A stretch of 7,910 bases of DNA from contig DFBW01000272.1 in assembly GCA_002366775.1 (NCBI GenBank), positions 2,462 through 10,371 on the forward strand, written 5' to 3'. The translations under genes were made by a program, and so were the position numbers. Under the pieces are notes generated by a model. The model had not been told where the DNA came from. It did no database searches and saw only the letters and a program-made list of their open reading frames with translations. Shown one piece after another: positions 6,725-7,910 of the stretch (position 1 is the first letter of the stretch; each line of letters begins with the position of its first letter). The stretch comes from Roseovarius sp. UBA3070. GTDB taxonomy: Bacteria > Pseudomonadota > Alphaproteobacteria > Rhodobacterales > Rhodobacteraceae.

Positions 6725-6796
6725 AAAGTCGAAAACCGACATCGCAAATGGGCCGCTCTGCCATATTGAGGGGCAATCTGGAAAGAGGAATCAGCT

Positions 6797-7108
6797 ATGA
6801 TTGATGTCACAGTTGTTTACTGGCGCGATATTCCGGCGCAAGTGATTGTCGGCAAGGGGCGTCGCGGCGCCAAAAAGCAGCTGCCTGAACGGTTTGAACA
6901 GGCGATTGACCGCGCTGCAATGAAAGTTAACGCCAAAGACAGTGATGCCTATCTGGCTGAGTGGCGCAAAGCGGCCCCCTATCCGGTGGAAGGGGACGCC
7001 CATGACGTGGTTGAGGCCGAAGCCACCCGTCTGGACACAGAATACGACAAGGACCGCATCATGGCGCTGATTGCCAATGATGGTTGGGCCCGCGACGAAC
7101 AAGAATGA
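6797..7108 (+). CDS. Small 'virulence factor' family protein
   Basis: A 103-residue soluble protein matching, as I recall it, the small alphaproteobacterial family labelled 'virulence factor' in domain databases. Recognisable features are the start VTVVYWRDIPAQVIVGKGRRGAKKQLP, with a conserved WRDIPAQV followed by a basic GKGRRGAKKQ motif (about residues 9-28). Later come AYLAEWRKAAPYPVEGD and an acidic, helical C-terminus. There is no signal peptide or membrane segment, which argues against a secreted virulence protein. The start ATG has an AGAGGA Shine-Dalgarno 7 nt away. The gene lies 26 nt before a MetF-like reductase, and an association with tetrahydrofolate/one-carbon genes is more informative than the family's name. 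The molecular function is unknown to me. Confidence 0.78.
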   Translation: MIDVTVVYWRDIPAQVIVGKGRRGAKKQLPERFEQAIDRAAMKVNAKDSDAYLAEWRKAAPYPVEGDAHDVVEAEATRLDTEYDKDRIMALIANDGWARDEQE

Positions 7109-7134
7109 GCAAACGCTCTTTATTGGAGGCCGCT

Positions 7135-7910
7135 ATGGCTTTGTTGAATTTCCGCAAACGCACCACGTCTGATGACATGCTGGTCAATGGCAATGTTGAG
7201 GCCTTTGTAAAAGACTATTCCATCGAAGTGATGCCGCGCACCGCCGAGAAGGTCGAGAGCTTCCAGGACCTGCTGCCAAAAGGCACCCGCGTCTACATCG
7301 CTCATATCGACGGCACACCGATCGAGGATATGGTCGCCACCGCCAAGCGTATTTCTGACGAAGGCTATCCGGTGATGCCGCATTTTCCGGCGCGTATCAT
7401 CAAGGACCAGGCAACGCTGACGGATTGGATCGCCCGGTATCAAGGCGAAGCCGGTGTGGATCAGGCGCTGCTGCTGGCGGGCGGTGTTGATCAGCCCCAC
7501 GGTGACTTTCACAGCTCAATGCAACTGCTGGAAAGCGGTGCCTTTGGCAAAGCCGGCTTCAAACGTCTGCATGTCGCAGGCCACCCCGAGGGCAACAAAG
7601 ACATTGATCCCGATGGCTCGATGACACAGGTCAACCAAGCACTGCGCTGGAAACAGGCGTTTTGGGAAACCTCTGACGCTGATATGGCGCTGACCACTCA
7701 ATTTGCCTTTGATGCAGACCCTATTATCAAATGGGCTGACGATCTGGCCGACGCTGGCATCACCCTTCCGATCCATATCGGTATTGCTGGCCCTGCCAAA
7801 CTGCAAACGCTGATCAGGTTTGCCATCGCCTGCGGTGCGGGTCCTTCACCGAAAGTGCTGCAAAAGCGTGCGATGGATGTGACCAAGCTGTTGTTGCCAT
7901 ATGAGCCAAC
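7135..7910 (+). CDS. Methylenetetrahydrofolate reductase-like protein (MetF family), C-terminus beyond window
   Basis: A flavin-dependent TIM-barrel enzyme of the MTHFR family, interconverting 5,10-methylene- and 5-methyl-tetrahydrofolate in the cytosol. 258 residues are present and the frame is still open at base 7910. Family positions are visible: Glu31 in SIEVMPRTAEK (where MetF has its catalytic Glu), HIDGTPIEDM (57-66), MPHFPARI (81-88), GHPEG (149-153), TTQFAFD (187-193) and the PIHIGIAGP segment (212-220). These differ from E. coli MetF (for example GHPEG for GYPE), suggesting a divergent paralogue. Such paralogues often sit in one-carbon catabolic clusters, where methyl-THF from demethylation is oxidised. 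The ATG at 7135 has GGAGG 5 nt upstream. An in-frame ATG at 7105 overlapping the previous stop would add 10 residues but has a poorer ribosome site. Confidence 0.87.
   Translation, partial: MALLNFRKRTTSDDMLVNGNVEAFVKDYSIEVMPRTAEKVESFQDLLPKGTRVYIAHIDGTPIEDMVATAKRISDEGYPVMPHFPARIIKDQATLTDWIARYQGEAGVDQALLLAGGVDQPHGDFHSSMQLLESGAFGKAGFKRLHVAGHPEGNKDIDPDGSMTQVNQALRWKQAFWETSDADMALTTQFAFDADPIIKWADDLADAGITLPIHIGIAGPAKLQTLIRFAIACGAGPSPKVLQKRAMDVTKLLLPYEP

Larger units (their letters stand above)
6429..6796. other. 368-nt gene-free region with structured sequence
   Basis: This divergent spacer lies between ppx and the 'virulence factor' gene. Near ppx it holds the candidate ppx promoter. The middle has two copies of GGCGCTCT (6565-6572 and 6584-6591), the first within a GGGC/GCCC hairpin, and a GC-rich CCGGCCGG palindrome near 6610. 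The right part holds a strong hairpin at 6691-6724. Short open frames here (for example from 6478 or 6482) have no Shine-Dalgarno support and Arg/Pro/Ser-rich products, so I do not call them genes. I could not recognise a known RNA family or a clear plus-strand promoter. Confidence 0.5.

Noticed and set aside
6429..6796. 6S RNA, SRP RNA or tRNA gene in the spacer
   Set aside because: I found no matching cloverleaf, GGAAG/GCAGCC SRP motif or 6S-like closing stems; only local hairpins are supported.
7120..7886. Minus-strand open frames opposite the MetF-like gene
   Set aside because: They lie on the complement of a continuous plus-strand frame with MTHFR motifs and overlap one another in different frames, as shadows do.

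Overview
The window looks like a chromosomal segment of an alphaproteobacterium, most likely Rhodobacteraceae (Roseobacter-like). The base composition is moderately GC-rich. The gene set fits this group: a soluble PhoR, a YicC/Gmk/gamma-carbonic-anhydrase cluster, a PAS_5-type protein, a short Ppx/GppA next to RlmE, and a 'virulence factor' plus MetF-like pair. This assignment is inferred from recognised protein families; no rRNA or other marker gene is present. I saw no mobile element, tRNA, rRNA or CRISPR array.

Left block, minus strand (about 1-3046): a compact cluster read right to left as yicC (endoribonuclease family), gmk (guanylate kinase), a gamma-carbonic-anhydrase-like hexapeptide protein, and phoR, which runs off the left edge. 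Spacings are 57 nt, a 1-nt overlap (TAATG) and 3 nt, so the last three genes are probably translationally coupled.

Centre, plus strand (3047-4223): a divergent intergenic region holds a good sigma70-like promoter for a 220-residue PAS-domain protein. This is followed by a gap and a small unrecognised 63-residue ORF. Its stop codon overlaps, tail to tail, the stop codon of the next minus-strand gene.

Second minus-strand block (4220-6428): read right to left, ppx/gppA (exopolyphosphatase/pppGpp phosphatase family), an unrecognised 103-residue protein, and rlmE (23S rRNA 2'-O-methyltransferase), separated by only 4 and 9 nt. A sigma70-like promoter can be placed upstream of ppx.

Right edge, plus strand (6797-7910): after a 368-nt gene-free region with some predicted secondary structure come a 103-residue 'virulence factor' family protein and a truncated MetF-like methylenetetrahydrofolate reductase. 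These are probably the start of a one-carbon/tetrahydrofolate gene cluster continuing past the window.

Most of the window is ordinary housekeeping content. The items most worth a second look are the unrecognised small gene between ppx and rlmE, the misleadingly named 'virulence factor' paired with a folate enzyme, and the structured spacer upstream of that pair. I found no convincing evidence of a wholly new system.
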